Source of the DNA: Otatea glauca
Lineage: Eukaryota; Streptophyta; Magnoliopsida; Poales; Poaceae
Direction: 5' to 3'
Length of the DNA stretch: 64,000 nt
Assembly (NCBI GenBank): GCA_036346275.1
Contig: CM070721.1
Coordinates: 52,105,869-52,169,868 of the forward strand
Shown: positions 9,890 to 22,299 of the stretch, in pieces
Layout: each line of letters starts with the position of its first letter
How positions within the stretch are numbered: position 1 is the stretch's first letter
Notes under the pieces: generated by a model
The model's input: only the letters and a program-made list of their open reading frames with translations
What the model was told of the DNA's origin: nothing
The model's database searches: none
Program-made: the position numbers and the translations under genes

Positions 9890-12800
9890 ACTTTATTCTT
9901 CCTCGAGGGCGACCTGCGGCGAGACGTGGCTGGCAATCTCCCGAGCGTGCGGCTCGACCAAGAGCTCGAACCTGTCGATCTCGTCGTCGGTCCGGTTCCC
10001 GGCGACGTCGCTGCTCACCACCGCGAGGTCAATTCCATCGTAGTGCGAGATGGTGTTGACCAGCGCCGAGGAAGCTCCAAGCGCCGCGCCAACAATCATC
10101 GCCCTCTCGACGCGCTCGCACTCGGGCTAGCGAGGGCGCCAGAGCGCTCGGGCCCGCCACTGCTCCAAGGACCCGAGACGCAGACGTCCTGGCCGGCCTT
10201 GCGAAGGGCCTCCAGTTCTGTGGCCAGCTCGGCCCGACCATCTTCGGCAACCTTCAGCGCCGCCAGAGCCGCGTCCCGCGCCGTGACCGCCTTGTCACGG
10301 GCCTGCAGGGCGTCCTTCCGCTCCTCAACGGCGAGGCCCAAGTTCTTCTGCACCTCTGCAGATGGCAACGGCGCCAGATGATCACGACTTACGAATAGCG
10401 CCCACAGAATCAAATAAGAAGTTGAGACCCTTACCGCAGAGTTCGCCAGGTTGCCGACTTCTTGCCTGGCCGCCTCGTAGGAGGCCCTCAAGAAAGGTCG
10501 AGTCCTTCAGCGGCCTCCGCTCAGAGCGGACTTCTGGTCGGCGTCGCCAGAAACTGGTCTCGCTCGGTCCGCAGATGGGTTACTGCGCTTGCGCTGCCGC
10601 CCCTCTGCGGTGGCGGCGGCGTCCACGGCGGCTAGTGGCCTCTGCCGGGAGGACTCGAGCTCGCCACCTTAAATCCTCGAGGACTTAGCCCCACGCGCTC
10701 ATCGAAGAGAGCCTTAGTAGCCCTCTCGGCTCTTGGCGGACCTTTCCGCCTCCGAGCGCCTCACGTTCGAGCGCCTCTTGAGCTAAGCGCGGCTCAAGGC
10801 GCGGCCGGTTACACTCTTCCACAGCGGCGCCCATTGGTTGTCCGGCGCGCCGAGGAGCTCGGCTTTGCCCTCCGGCGAGCCCGCAGATCTTTGCCAAGAT
10901 GCGGACTATCCGTTAGTCTCACGGCGAGTGCGTCAGAATTTTACAAGTTGGGTTTTTTCATCAACTTACCAAGCTGATCGGCCGGACTCCCTCGGCCATC
11001 GCGTCCAGCGCTCGGCTGGAAGATTCTAGAACAAGAGTCGAGACCCTTCGGACTGCTCCATCTCTGTTCGGCGTCAGGCGCCTTGTTGAAAAGCGACCCA
11101 CTCGCTCTTCCGTTCGCCCACCGGCCCGACTCAAGGGCCCTCCGGCGGCGGGCCCTGATCGTCGCTTTCGGGCGGGGCGCTACCGTCGAGCACCATCGAC
11201 AGCGATGGTGGGCCCGATCCTCGGGGATCCCCTCGGCGACCTGCGCCTGCGGGACCTCGGTCGGCACCTCCCCACAGGCGGTCGAACACCTCGCACCACG
11301 CTGTCTCGGTAAGACGATCGCCGGCCGGCGCGCCGTCTCTTCCTCCGTGAGGATGATCCGTCGGCCCGGTGTCCCCAATGGGCGTCGGGGCTCCTCGCCA
11401 ACCTCGGCCTCGTGGGCGGCGCGCCTCGGCCGCCCGGCACCACGATCGGCGCCGACCGTCGGCATCTGGAACCTCTGCGGCGTCCTGCCGCTATGCGACT
11501 CCTTCGGCGCTGTCCCTTGCGGAACCGCCACAGGACGCGCCACGGTCACACCCGTATAGGCGCTGCACATCACAAACACTTAAAAGCGGTTCGGGCGGCT
11601 TTGCTGCAAAAATGTTTGAACAAAGAAAAGAGTACTTATCGAGCCGAGGCGGGTGCGCGGCGGCGCGTCCTCTTGGCGGTCCCCCTCCAAGGCGGATCTG
11701 CCGGCCGCTTCCCAGCTGCCTCCAGCAAGACGCGACGATGGAGCGACCATCGCGCGGTCACCCTCGCCGAGGCCCCGGCCGCGGAGCTGTGGTGTGTCGC
11801 CCTCCGTGAGTCCATGCGGACCGCCGCCGGTCGTGAGTCGAGAAGGAACCCACGGTATCGTGGCCAGGGGTGCTTCGCTGCTGCCGTAGAGGTTACACCA
11901 GCAGCAGTGGCCTCGACACGTCCTCACGCGCGGCCCTCGCCATGGCGCTCCTCTCCTTCTTCTTCCTCCTCTCCTCCTTCGCTTCTTGCGGGAGAGTCGA
12001 AACTCTCGACCTTCGCTCAGCTGCCGCCCTCGCCTCCTTATCTCCCGGGAGCGGCGCCCGGGAGAACATGCCCAAGAGCCCCTAGAAGATAAAAAACACT
12101 GGTCAGACCAGGCGTTAAAAGCAAACAAAAGAGAGGCGGGAAGAAGTCCGGTCGACCTACCAGATTTGGAGGGTGGGCCGCCGAGAATGGCTCCGGGTGG
12201 CCGCCCGCCGCCTCCGTAGTGCTTCCTCCCGTGACGGCGGTCACCCGGGCTTCGACCTCCGTCGCGGCCAGCTCGGGCTCCGCCATCCTCATCCGGTCGG
12301 ATGCCCCAAATCTTGGAGCAGAGGCGGGGCTGTCGCGTAGAGGTTGCACGCGCATCCTCATGAAGGCACGCACGACCACGTCCCCGGTGAGCCCTTGCCT
12401 CCTTAGGGCCACGACACGCTCTCTGATCGAGCCACCTTATTCTCTCGCTTCTCGGCGCCCGGTTCCCTCCTCCCTGTCACGGGAAGTTTGCGGTGAAGGC
12501 GGGCGCTATCTCCGGCGTTACGAGCATAGAACCACTCGGGCGCCATCCCTTGTTGGACGATGGCGGCTTGACCTCGAGATACTCCGTGCTCGGTGGACGA
12601 AATTTGGAGGCGAGCCACCAATAGGTGTCGCGGCGTCAGTTGGCTTGTCCTTCGAGCCTTGCTTGGAAGAAATGCCTCCACGGCGCCCAATCGGCTCGAT
12701 TCGAGAAAGCCTCGCGAGCGTGATGAATATGGCGATGTGGAGGACCCGTTGAGGTTAAGATGGTGCGCCTCCGCCTTGTAGTGGAAGAGCGGCCCGGACG

Positions 12801-13104
12801 AGCGGGTGCGCGGCAAGGCAAGCGGCGCTTCGAACGAGGCTAGCACCACGACCTCGTCTTCCCCGCGAGGCGGCAGCGGCTCCGTCGGCACCCTCAACAG
12901 AGAGATCTTGCGCGGGAAGAAGCCCTTCTTCACCAAGCCGAGCGCCAGTGGCACGGGCGAACACTCGACCACGACATCCTTGCAAAAGAGGCGACGGAAA
13001 GGCGAGGAGAAAAGAAGGCTAAGTTTTCTTTTCCTTGGCTCTTTGTTGTTCTTTTTTGTCTTAGGGACGGGAGGCGAGGAAGGCAAGCAAGCGTGACTAC
13101 TCAA
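9890..13104 (-). pseudogene. Antisense ORF gene (Transposase_28-like) of first Gypsy copy
   Basis: On the minus strand, opposite to gag-pol, an open frame runs from 13104 to 12403. It encodes a lysine-rich start followed by EDEVVVLASF, then FHYKAEAHHLNLNGSS and downstream, partly in another frame, CEAFLGIEP-like remnants. These blocks match the 'putative gypsy type transposon' domain (PF04195) found in antisense genes of grass Tat elements. Further along the minus strand are an acidic/proline-rich linker and a coiled-coil tail at 10491-10096 (AVEERKDALQARDKAVTARD and following). Its biological role is not known. A TATA box lies just upstream (13121-13127), so it probably had its own transcript. 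Several frameshifts break it. Confidence 0.65.
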
Positions 13105-13120
13105 AGCGCCCCAGCAACGT

Positions 13121-13127
13121 ATTTATA
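13121..13127 (-). promoter_or_regulatory. TATA box of antisense gene, copy 1
   Basis: The minus strand reads CTATAAATACG at 13128-13118, about 20-30 bp before the antisense reading frame. Copy 2 has CTATATATACG in the same context (25507-25497). The surrounding sequence is conserved between the copies. Confidence 0.6.
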
Positions 13128-13887
13128 GAAGGCGGCGGCGCCGCCGAGCGAGCACCCCTCGGCTAAGCGTCGCGTCCACCTAAATCATCACGCTAGCCTG
13201 GTAACTCCCGGTTTCCAATTCCACTCAGCATTTAATCCTGACGAAACGGCAAGGCCATAAAGACGCCGTCCACGAGCAGTGCGTCCTGTAACCTCTTGGT
13301 CTCCGCCTTGAGGCGGGGCGGTTGCTGCAGGGCGCGTCGCGAGGCCATCTGCAGCCCGCGGCAAAAGCTGCGTGGCTTGCGCAGGGGCCCGACTAATAGC
13401 ATTGTGGGTTCAAAGGCCTACCCGCGGATGGGCATAAGGCGCCCGTGAAACTTGAGCGAGGGGCAAGTATGAGGTGAGCCCACGGTGGGCCCTCGGTTAG
13501 GTCGGTGACGACCCAATCACCTCTACTCGCGTCAAGACCATACTTCACACTCTCCCGGGAGCTCATCGATGGCGGACGGCCAGTATGGCAGGTGTGGGAC
13601 GACCCAAGGCCCATCTGGGATTGAGTAAAGAAAGGTTTCTTATGGGTCGCCTCACGGCGGGGCGGGACACCCTACTGCGGGACCGTCGCTCGGAAGGGTC
13701 CCCCTTAGGCGGGACCTCCACAGGACCACTCGAACTACATTATAAGCTCCACGAGCACGGCGTTCAAACCAGCGGAGTAAGCGGCGTCGCTCGCCCCTCC
13801 AGTCCCACACTGCGGATGGGGTATACGTGATAGAAGGCGGCCCTCCTCTCGCGGCTACCCTCGCCGGGGCGAGGATTCGGGATGGAT

Positions 13888-14835
13888 GCCCCACGTCCGG
13901 CTCGACGTAAACGAGCCCACATCCGGCTCGGCGTAAAGCGAGCCCCGTCCGGCTCGACGTAAAGCGAGCCCCGTCCGGCTACGACGTAAAGCGAGCACTC
14001 GGACACCGAACCTCGTGCGAGAGGCCTCGCGATCGTCCTCGCGACCAAGGCACCGCCCGGCTCTGACGTTAAGCGAGCACTCGAACACCGAACCTCGCGC
14101 AGAGGCCTCGCGGTCGTCCCTGCCGACCAAGGCACCGTCCAGCTACGACGTTAAGCGAGTAACTTCGGACACCGAACCTCGCGCAGAGGCCTCGCGATCG
14201 TCCTGCCGACCAAGGCACCGTCCGGCTACGACGTTAAACCAAAGACTCGGACACCGAACCTCGCGCGAGAGGCCTCGCGGTCGTCCTCGCCGACCAAGGC
14301 ACCGTCACTGCTCTGACGTTAAACCGGCGCTCGGACACCGAACCTCGCGCGAGAGGCCTCACGGTCGTCCACGCCGACCAAGGCACCGTCTGCTCGACGT
14401 TAAACTAGCACTCGGACACCCTAACCTCGCGCGAGAGGCCTCGCGGTGCGTCCACGCGACCAAGGCACCGTCCGGCTACGGCGTTAAGCGAGCACTTTCG
14501 GACACGAACCTCGTGCGAGGCCTCGCGTGATCGTCCTGGCGACCAAGGCACCGTCCGGCTACGGCGTTAAGCGAGCACTCGGACACCGAACCTCGCGCGA
14601 GAGGCCTCGCGATGCGTCCCTGCGCGACCAAGGCACCGTCCAACTCTGACGTTAAACCAAAGACTCGGACACCCGAACCTCGCGCGAGGCATCCGGTCGT
14701 CCTGCCGACCAAGGCGCGGTCTAGCTACGATGTTAGGCGAGCAACTTTCGGACACCGAACCTCGCGCGAGGCATCCGGCCGTCCTCGCCCGACCAAGGCG
14801 CGGCCTAGCTACTGACGTTAAGCGAGCAACTCGGA
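13888..14835 (+). repeat. Tandem repeat array before middle LTR (copy 1)
   Basis: About four short units of about 33 bp (core CCGGCTCGACGTAAAGCGAG) at 13888-14000 are followed by about ten units of 80-86 bp. Each longer unit contains CTCGGACACCGAACCTCGCG, GACCAAGGCACCGTC and GACGTTAAGCGAG. The unit differences are largely one- to two-base gains or losses. Such arrays upstream of the 3' LTR are typical of the Tat lineage. Confidence 0.85.
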
Positions 14836-14909
14836 CAACTCAATCGAAGCAAACTCATCACGAAGACATTCATAAAGAAAAAGGAGATTTTATTATAGGC
14901 CAACCGCGA

Positions 14910-15747
14910 ATACTAATAGCGAGGGTACCCGGCGGCCCGGCGACGAGCGAGCGGCCTCAAGCACATCTCCACCGACAGTCAGCGCCGCCCGCCACACCGA
15001 GAATCGCTGCGAGACCACACAAGACATCCGCTCCCGGCCGGCGAGAAGCGACTCGGCCGGACAGCGCTCCGACCCCTTGGCGGGCGGGATCTCCGACTCC
15101 GATCGAACCAAGGTGACGGACGCCGAGGGCGCGTGTTGGGGCCCTCATCGACCTACCGCCACGTACCCTACGAGCGAGGTCAATCGGAGTGACTATACAA
15201 GGCGGTGGCTCCTTCCCAAGAAGGTTTGGTGACTGCCGAAGTCAAAGCTTCGATCCCATCAACGATCGCGTCAAGATCTGACGCACGCGCTCCCTCGGCG
15301 GCGCCAACGTCACGCACCGCAACGTCGGCGTTCGTAAGGATCACAGAGGCAAATCGCTATTTCACGGGAATACCTAACCTCCACGACCACCAAGGCTACC
15401 GACCCAAAGATGGGCAAGGCGTGTGGCGACGATCCACAGGGCGAAGGACCGGAGCTCTAGCATAGGTCGCCTCGCCCTTCCCCGACTTCGATGTAACCCG
15501 CCTTCCTACGTATAAAAGGAGGCGGGACTAACGATTCTACGAGCGAACACATGAGAACACGAGGAGACTAAGTCATTTAGCGCCCTCATCAGAAACATTA
15601 CGCAAAGCAATATAATACCGCCATCCGAATCGGGTAGGGACTTTCGGCCGAACGGTATACATCTTGGACTCTCGAGTCTAACCATTCGTGGAGTGGAACG
15701 CGGCCCTTAGACTTACAAATTTACTACCGGCGCTCGGCAAACGGCGG
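14910..15747 (+). repeat. LTR B (shared middle LTR)
   Basis: It is homologous to LTR A and C along its length (GAATACT start, ACAAGACA block near 15018, TATA box at 15511, end block TTAGACTTACAAATTTACT). It is the most diverged of the three. It acts as the 3' LTR of copy 1 and the 5' LTR of copy 2. Its left border directly follows ATAGGCCAAC, with no purine tract, because about 1 kb of the 3' internal region found in copy 2 is missing here. Confidence 0.8.
15511..15517 (+). promoter_or_regulatory. TATA box of LTR B
   Basis: TATAAAAGGAGGCGGG, equivalent to the box at 3131 in LTR A and 28729 in LTR C. Confidence 0.6.
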
Positions 15748-15811
15748 TTAGCGCGCCGGGTAGGGGGCTTCGGCGTCTTCGTCACCATCTCCGGATTCCG
15801 TTTGTCTCTCG

Positions 15812-17870
15812 ATGGCATCCACCCATCTGCGACGGCATGATCTGCGGCGAGGCGGATCCGCTCGGCCTCGACCGCCGCCACCGGCGGGAGGGCTCACGCC
15901 GTCCCCACCTCCTCCGGAGGACACAGCGCCACGAGAGCCCGGGCGTCCTCTCCGACGACCGCTAAGCTCGGCAGGCGCCCTGCGAGCCCCGGCCGGAACC
16001 GAGGAATGCTCCGCCACGTCGGCGAAAACTCCGTGGGCAGGCGGTGACCATGTCACCCCGTAGGCTCGCAACTTGTGGCGATGGTGGCTACATCCGGCCT
16101 CCATCCACGAGCTGGTTGGAAGACTCTTCCGGCCATGACTCGGCTCCGACCACGGAGTACCACGCGCGTGCGGCACTCTCGCGAGTGCAACATGGCGAAC
16201 GCGGTCGATTTGACCGTGGCCCCGCGGCTCTGGGACCTCCTATCCGGCGTACTAAGGCGCAGGAGGAGGAGTACCGGCCTGAAGGCGTCTTTAACGCAGC
16301 TCGGGCCAGTGGCCGAGCTCCAACAACAAGAAAGAGTTGGAGGAACGAAGAGTCGCTCGACCACTCGTGCCAACACAGAGCGGGAGGAGCCCGAGACCTC
16401 GCATGTGCTGGCGGCGCTTGTGACGCTGCGTCGAGCACACCCCCAATGCAGCGAAAGAGTCAAGACGGTCCTCGGTTCTTCCCCATGCAAGCCAAAACGT
16501 GGCGCGGCGCATTATCTTGCCGAGGCCTCCGGAGCCGACCGACCCGGAGGCCAAGGCCATATCAAAACCTCCGGGTGGTAGAGCACGCGGTCGCAAAGAC
16601 ATGCGCCGCCCGCTCCTATCGCTCGGAGCCACCTCTCGTCACCGGGCCCGTCTGCGCCGCCGCGGCTGGTTGGGTCCGACAAAGCGGCGCCGCACCGCCA
16701 TGAGCCACACCTCGCTCACAGACCCTAAAGGCGCCTCGGTGGTGCCTACGACATTAGCGCTACCCTTGAGGCGCGAAGAAAGATGGCGGAGGAGGGCGCC
16801 GGCTCCACAGTGCGGCGGCGGACACCACCATCGCGGCCGAGCCCCGGCGGTCTGGATCATGGGCGTTCGCTGAGAGATCCGCCGGCGGACTTCCCGCGGT
16901 CTGGCGCTACCAACATCGCCAAATACACCGGGCCACAAACCAGGTGTGCGGCTCAAGATTACCGGCTCGCATGCCGGCGGGAGGAACAGCGGATGACCTC
17001 TTCATCATCCGGTACCTTCCCATCTACCTCGCGGACTCTACCGAGCTTGGCTCGAGTACTTGCCCACCAAAACCATCGAGAATGGACCGACTTGAAGACC
17101 TCTTCGTCGGCAACTTCGAGGCACTTACAAGCGCCACGAAACTCTGAGGACTGAAGAGCGCAAGCAGCGAGCCCGGAAACCCCGGGACTACATCCGGCGG
17201 TTTTCCGCCATTCAACGAGCTCCCGACATCTCCGACGCCGATGTCGTGGGAGCATTCATCTGGCACCTCCGCAAGGCCTTGGTACACAAACTAGGTTGCC
17301 TCAAGCCCGGAACTACCAAGGAGCTCCTCGATATCGCCACCAACCACGCCTCGGCGAGGAGGTGGGGGCCATCTTTGAGGAGGAAAGGCTCGCTAGAATC
17401 CGGTGTCCACATCGGGTCCCCTTCGACCGCTCGGACAAGCGAGGCGGCACGGGAAGCGGATCCGCGAGACCCAGTGGTCGCCCGCGTCGGCCCCGCCACC
17501 TTAGCGGCGGTGCGACCGGCCGTCGCGCCGAACCCGCCGAGAAGTTGATGGGCGGCCCGTGCCCAAACCACGGGTTCTCCGTCAGCACAATCGCGAGGTC
17601 TGCGAGGTCACGAGGCGTTACCTCTCGGCGTCCCCACAACGCCGCGTGGCAAGGGAAGAAGCTGCTGCGGCCCCGCGGCCGAGAGAAAAGGCGCACGACG
17701 AGTTCCTCGAACCCGGCGGTGCCTCATGATCTTTGGAGGACCGACCGCTATGGCGACAAGCGTCGGCTCAAGCTCGCTTATCGCGAGGTCCACACCGTCG
17801 CGCCATCGTCCCCAATACCTCCGGTGGTCGAGCTCCGATCACCTTTGATCGGACCGATCACCCGACCACG
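15812..17870 (+). pseudogene. gag: gag remnant, second Gypsy copy
   Basis: The start ATG at 15812 lies in the same context as 3440 in copy 1. The capsid-like blocks recur here in broken frames, including HKLGCLKP and KELLDIATNHAS near 17280-17350, with IGAFIW-type sequence just before. The join region to protease (PTAMATSVGSSSLIAR as a frameshifted shadow, in-frame GDKRRLKLAYREV) lies near 17745-17790. The GC content matches copy 1. No continuous Gag can be read. Confidence 0.65.
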
Positions 17871-20800
17871 TTCCACGGTAGGGAGATACCCCGTGGTGCG
17901 CCCGTCGTGGAGAAGAAGCGCCTCTCAAAGGTCGCGATGGGCGGAGGCGGCGCCTCAACATCCTCTACGTCGAGGCGCTCGGCGCTATGGGGGTCCGCGC
18001 TCAACCCTCCGACCCGGCAAGGCGCCTTTCCATGGCGTCATTCCCGGCAATGAGCCCATCCACTCGGGCGGATCGATCGTCTGTTACCTTTGGGGCCGGA
18101 AACTTCCGCGAGACCCTCACTTTGAGGTCGTGGATTTCCCGGTTCTTACCATGCCATCTGGGAAGGCCGTGTTACGCTAAGTTCATGGCGGTCCCGATTA
18201 TGCCTACCTCAGGTGAAGATGCGGACCCGAGTCATCAGTGGCATCGACCTTCGGCTTGCCTACAAGCTGCGGCGTAGCGATTGTGAGCTCGCCTCGGCGA
18301 TCGATCGCATCTGCGAGCTCGACAAACTCGGAGGAAGCCTCGAGTCCATCCACGAATCCAAAGAAGTCGGCGGGCTCCTTCAAATCCGCCGAGGACACGA
18401 AGGAGGTCGCGGTCGATCCCTGTGATCCGACCAAGACCGTGCGGATCGGAGCCACGCTCCCCGCCAAATAGGAAAGCGCGCTCGTCGAGTCCCTCCGCAC
18501 CAACAAAGACGTCTTCGCCTGGAGGTCCTCCGACATGCCGGGCATTCCAAAGGAAGTCGCCGAGCACTCCTTAAGCATCCGACCAGGCTCAAAACCGGTC
18601 GCCCAGCGCCTGCGCCGCTTTGACGAGGAAAGGCGCAGGATCATAGGGGAGGAGATCGCCAAACTTCTGGCTGCAGGGTTTGTAAAAGAGGTGCGCCACC
18701 GCGAGTGGCTAGCCAACCCTGTACTTGTAAAAAAGAAAAATGGGCAATGGAGGATGTGCGTTGACTATACGAGTCTCAACAAAGCGTGTCCCAAGGACCG
18801 TTCCTTTGCCCCGCGATCGACCAAGTCATCGACTCCACCGCAGGTCGCGAGTCCCTCTCTTTTCGGATGCCTACTCGGGCTACCACGGTTACGCTAAAGG
18901 AGTCCGACCAGCTCGCGACTTCCTTCATTACTCCGTTCGGCTCGATTACGCTTTCGTTACAATGCCGTTCGGCCTAAAGAACGCGGCGCTACATACCGCG
19001 ATGTATGCAAGCGTGCTTCAATGACGGATCGGCCGTAGCGTTGAGGCGTCGTCGGCGATATTGTCGTAAAGACCAAGAAGGCCGGCGACCTTATCCCGAC
19101 TGGAAGAGACCTTCGCGAACCTTCGACGGTTCGCATAAAGCTCAATCCAGAAATGCGTCTTCGGGGTCCCCAAAGGGAAGCTCCTTGGCTTCATTGTCTC
19201 CGAGCGAGGCATCGAGGCCAACCAGGAGAAGATATCGGCGATCGCAAGGATGGGCCCAATCAGCAACCTCAAAGGGGTCCAGAGGCTGACCGGATGCCTG
19301 GCAGCTTTGAGCCGTTTCGTGTCTCGCCGGCGGCGCGGAATGCCACTCTACAGCAAGCTACTCAAGAGATCCGACCGCTTCAGCTGGACCCCGGAGGCTC
19401 AGGAGGCCCTCACCCGCCTGAAGGCCTTCCTGTCCTCGCCTCCAGTCCTGGTCACCCCGGCACCAGGTGAACCGCTGTTTCTCTACATCGCCGCCACTAC
19501 CCAAGTCGTCAGCGCGGCCCTCGTGGTGGAGCGAGCGGAAGAAGGCCGCGAACTCAAGGTACAACGGCCAGTTTACTTCATTAGCGAGGTTCTTTCGAGT
19601 CAAGGCTCGGTACCACAGTGCGAAGCTACTCTCACGCGGTGCTCATTGCGTAAGAGAAAGCTCGCCCACTACTTCGACAAGACACCATCCGTGGTGACCA
19701 CGTCCCTTCGGCGAGATCGTCCGCAACCGCGGCGCCTCGGAAGGATAGCCAAGTGGGCGCTCGAGCTCGTGACCCACAAGATCACATACGTCCCTCGGAC
19801 GGCGATCAAGTCGCAGGCCCTAGCCGACTTCGTCGCCGAGTGGACCGAAGCCCAGGCACCACCAGTGATCGAAGACCCCGAGCACTGGACAATGTACTTC
19901 GATGGGTCTTACAACAAGAATGGCGCGGGCGCGGGAGTCGTCATCATCTCCCGCCGAACGAGCTTGATGACGCCATCGGCCGCTGACGCCACCAACAACG
20001 TCGCCGAGTACGAGGCCCTCGTCAATGGTCTCCGGATCGCTGCCGACCTCGGTGCTCGCCGACTCGTCCACGGGACTCAAGCTTGTCGTCGACCGGTCAT
20101 GAAGGCGCGAGCCGAGACGCCCGTATGGCCGCGTACTGTCGAGAAGTGCGCGGGCTCGAAGAGCGGTTCAAGGGCTTCGAGCTTCACCATAGCTACCGAC
20201 GCTACAATAGAGACGCCGACTACCTAGCCAATCTGGCCTCCAGCAGAGAGCCGGTCCCGCCCGGGATCTTCGTCTGCGACCTCCTGCGGCCTTCCATCCA
20301 GTTGGGCCCGGTGGAGCGGTCCCCGACCTACCTAGACGGTCGCCCGGCCGCCGCTGTGATCGGCGTAGACTTGGCGGTCGAGCCGCAGCGTGCTAGCGAT
20401 CGAGTCCGATCGAGAAAGCCCTTCATAGATCGTTTTGACTGACGGGTCACTTCCCCCCGACCCGACCGAGGCCCGGCGCCTCGCCCGGTGGGCAAAGTCT
20501 TTCGTCCTGGTCACCTGCACCTTTACAAAAGGAGCCCCTGGGTCCTCCAAAAGTGCATCCGCCGACCAAGGAAACAAGCCGCGGGCGACATACACAGTGA
20601 ATTTGCGGTCACCACGCTGCGCCCGATCTCTTGTGGGAAAGGCCTTTCGGCAAGGTTTCTATTGGCCGACCGCCATGTCCGACGCCGAGCACATCAGACG
20701 ACCGCGAAGGATGCCAATTCTTTACCGCGCACACATCTCGCCACCAGCCTACTGACGATCCCCATCACGTGGCCTTTTGCGGTTTGGGGACTCGATCCGT

Positions 20801-21597
20801 CGGGCCTTTCAAGAAAGCGACGGGGCTTTACTCATTTGCTCGTCGCGGTGGACAAGTTCACCAAATGGATAGAGGCCAAGCGGCCGTGAGCGCCACGTCG
20901 CACAAGCGCCATCTTCTTCCGCGACATAGTCTTTCGGTTCGAGTCCCAAACTCCATCATCACCGACAACTAACGCAGTTCACGGGAAGGAGTTCCTCGAG
21001 TCTCGCGATGACTTCAACATCCGCGTCGATTAGGCGGCCGTGGCCCATCCGCGGACCAACGGCCAGTCGGCGCGCAAGCGGCATGATCCTTCAAGGGCTC
21101 AAGCGCGGATCTTGATCGGCTCAAGCACTTCGCGGGCGCTGGTGACCGAGCTACCCTCCGTCCTCGAGTCTGCGGACCACGCCGACCGGACGATCGGGTT
21201 CACACCGCTTCATGGTATACTGGTCTTGGCCGTCTTGCCGATAAACACGAGTATGGCGCCCCAAGATTACAAGCCTTCGAGGAGGCTCGGGGCTCGCCGC
21301 ACAACAAGACGCCGATTGACCCATTTCGACGAGGCGCATGATATGGCCGCCCTGCGATCGGCGGTATCAACAAGCTCGCGACGTTATCACACGGCCGTCG
21401 AGGGAGGCGATGGTTCGATCTTTGGCGACACGGTCTGCTATTGGTCCAAACCAAAGAAGGATAAGCACAAGTCGCCCCCTCGAAGGCCCTTCACCGTCGT
21501 GGAGATCCTCCGACGGCACCTTCGACTCAAGGACGCTGACGGCCGCATCCTTCCGAATGCTTGGAATATAGAAAAGTTAAGGCGATTCTATCCCTAA
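17870..21597 (+). pseudogene. pol: pol remnant (PR-RT-RNase H-IN), second Gypsy copy
   Basis: The RT N-terminal half is well preserved at 18535-18800 (EHSLSIRPGSKPVAQRL, GFVKEVRHREWLANPVLVKK, MCVDYTSLNKACP). The RT end, connection and RNase H form one open frame at 19250-20090, with MYFDGSYNKNGAGAGVVIIS at 19891. The integrase core (FTHLLVAVDKFTKWIEAK) is near 20824-20880. The pol C-terminus ends WNIEKLRRFYP with a stop at 21595-21597. The catalytic YVDD site near 19035-19055 is disrupted by base losses, and the protease motif at about 17930-17990 is frameshifted. It preserves regions that are broken in copy 1 and vice versa. Confidence 0.8.
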
Positions 21598-21805
21598 GCT
21601 CTTTTCCTCTTCCTGGCATGATCTTTACTTTTTACCCTTCCGAGCACCTGGTCGCCATGCGACGACTCGGGGGCTGCCCTTCGGCGCCCCCGTTCAGGCT
21701 GCTCCCGGTCGGCGCTTGCGCGGGTTGATGACCCAACCGACCACAAGGTCCTTCCCGAGCGGTAACCCCTTCGACCCAAGTGCTACAGCCTATGCCCCAG
21801 CGGCT

Positions 21806-22080
21806 ATGGTTGCTAAGTAACACTTCGCGGAAGAAGGAAGTGCCCGAGCGGAGTGACCTTTAGGTCGGCAGGGAACACTCCTCCCCCGCACGAACTCAGC
21901 TATCCCACGCGCTTATGAGGGCACGTGACCCGGTGGTCATGAGGTTCATCCCGGCGGTAACCCTCTCAACCCAAGTGTTACTACCTCGCCCCGGCTATGG
22001 TTGCTAAGTAGCACTTCGCGGAAGAAGGAAGTGCCCAAGTGGAAAGATCCTTGGCGGTCTAGGACACTCCTATCCTCACA
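21806..22080 (+). repeat. Approximately 190-bp direct duplication after pol, copy 2
   Basis: GTTGCTAAGTAACACTTCGC at 21806 recurs as GTTGCTAAGTAGCACTTCGC at about 21998, both followed by GGAAGAAGGAAGTGCCC. This is the counterpart of the duplication at 9397-9660. Confidence 0.65.
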
Positions 22081-22299
22081 AGTCGCGCAGAATCGCTGCG
22101 TAGCCAAGTCTCCGATCGACCTCGCCCTCCCAAAACGACCCAACCCACGCATAAGTGACCCTGCGGTCCTTAAGGCTATGGTCGGTCAAACACTCACCCT
22201 AAATACGAAGAGAGGAGAGGCGTTTTAGAACTTGATAAATTCAAGATTGTTTACATAGCAGTCTTTACAATCTAAAAAGGATAAAACTAACTATTTTTA

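Noticed and set aside
9893..10500. Independent bacterial-like coiled-coil protein gene
   Set aside because: The same sequence recurs in copy 2 as the tail of the Tat antisense gene, so it is part of the element.
13888..14835. CRISPR-like array of direct repeats
   Set aside because: Whole units are tandemly repeated without unique spacers, and the setting is a plant retroelement.
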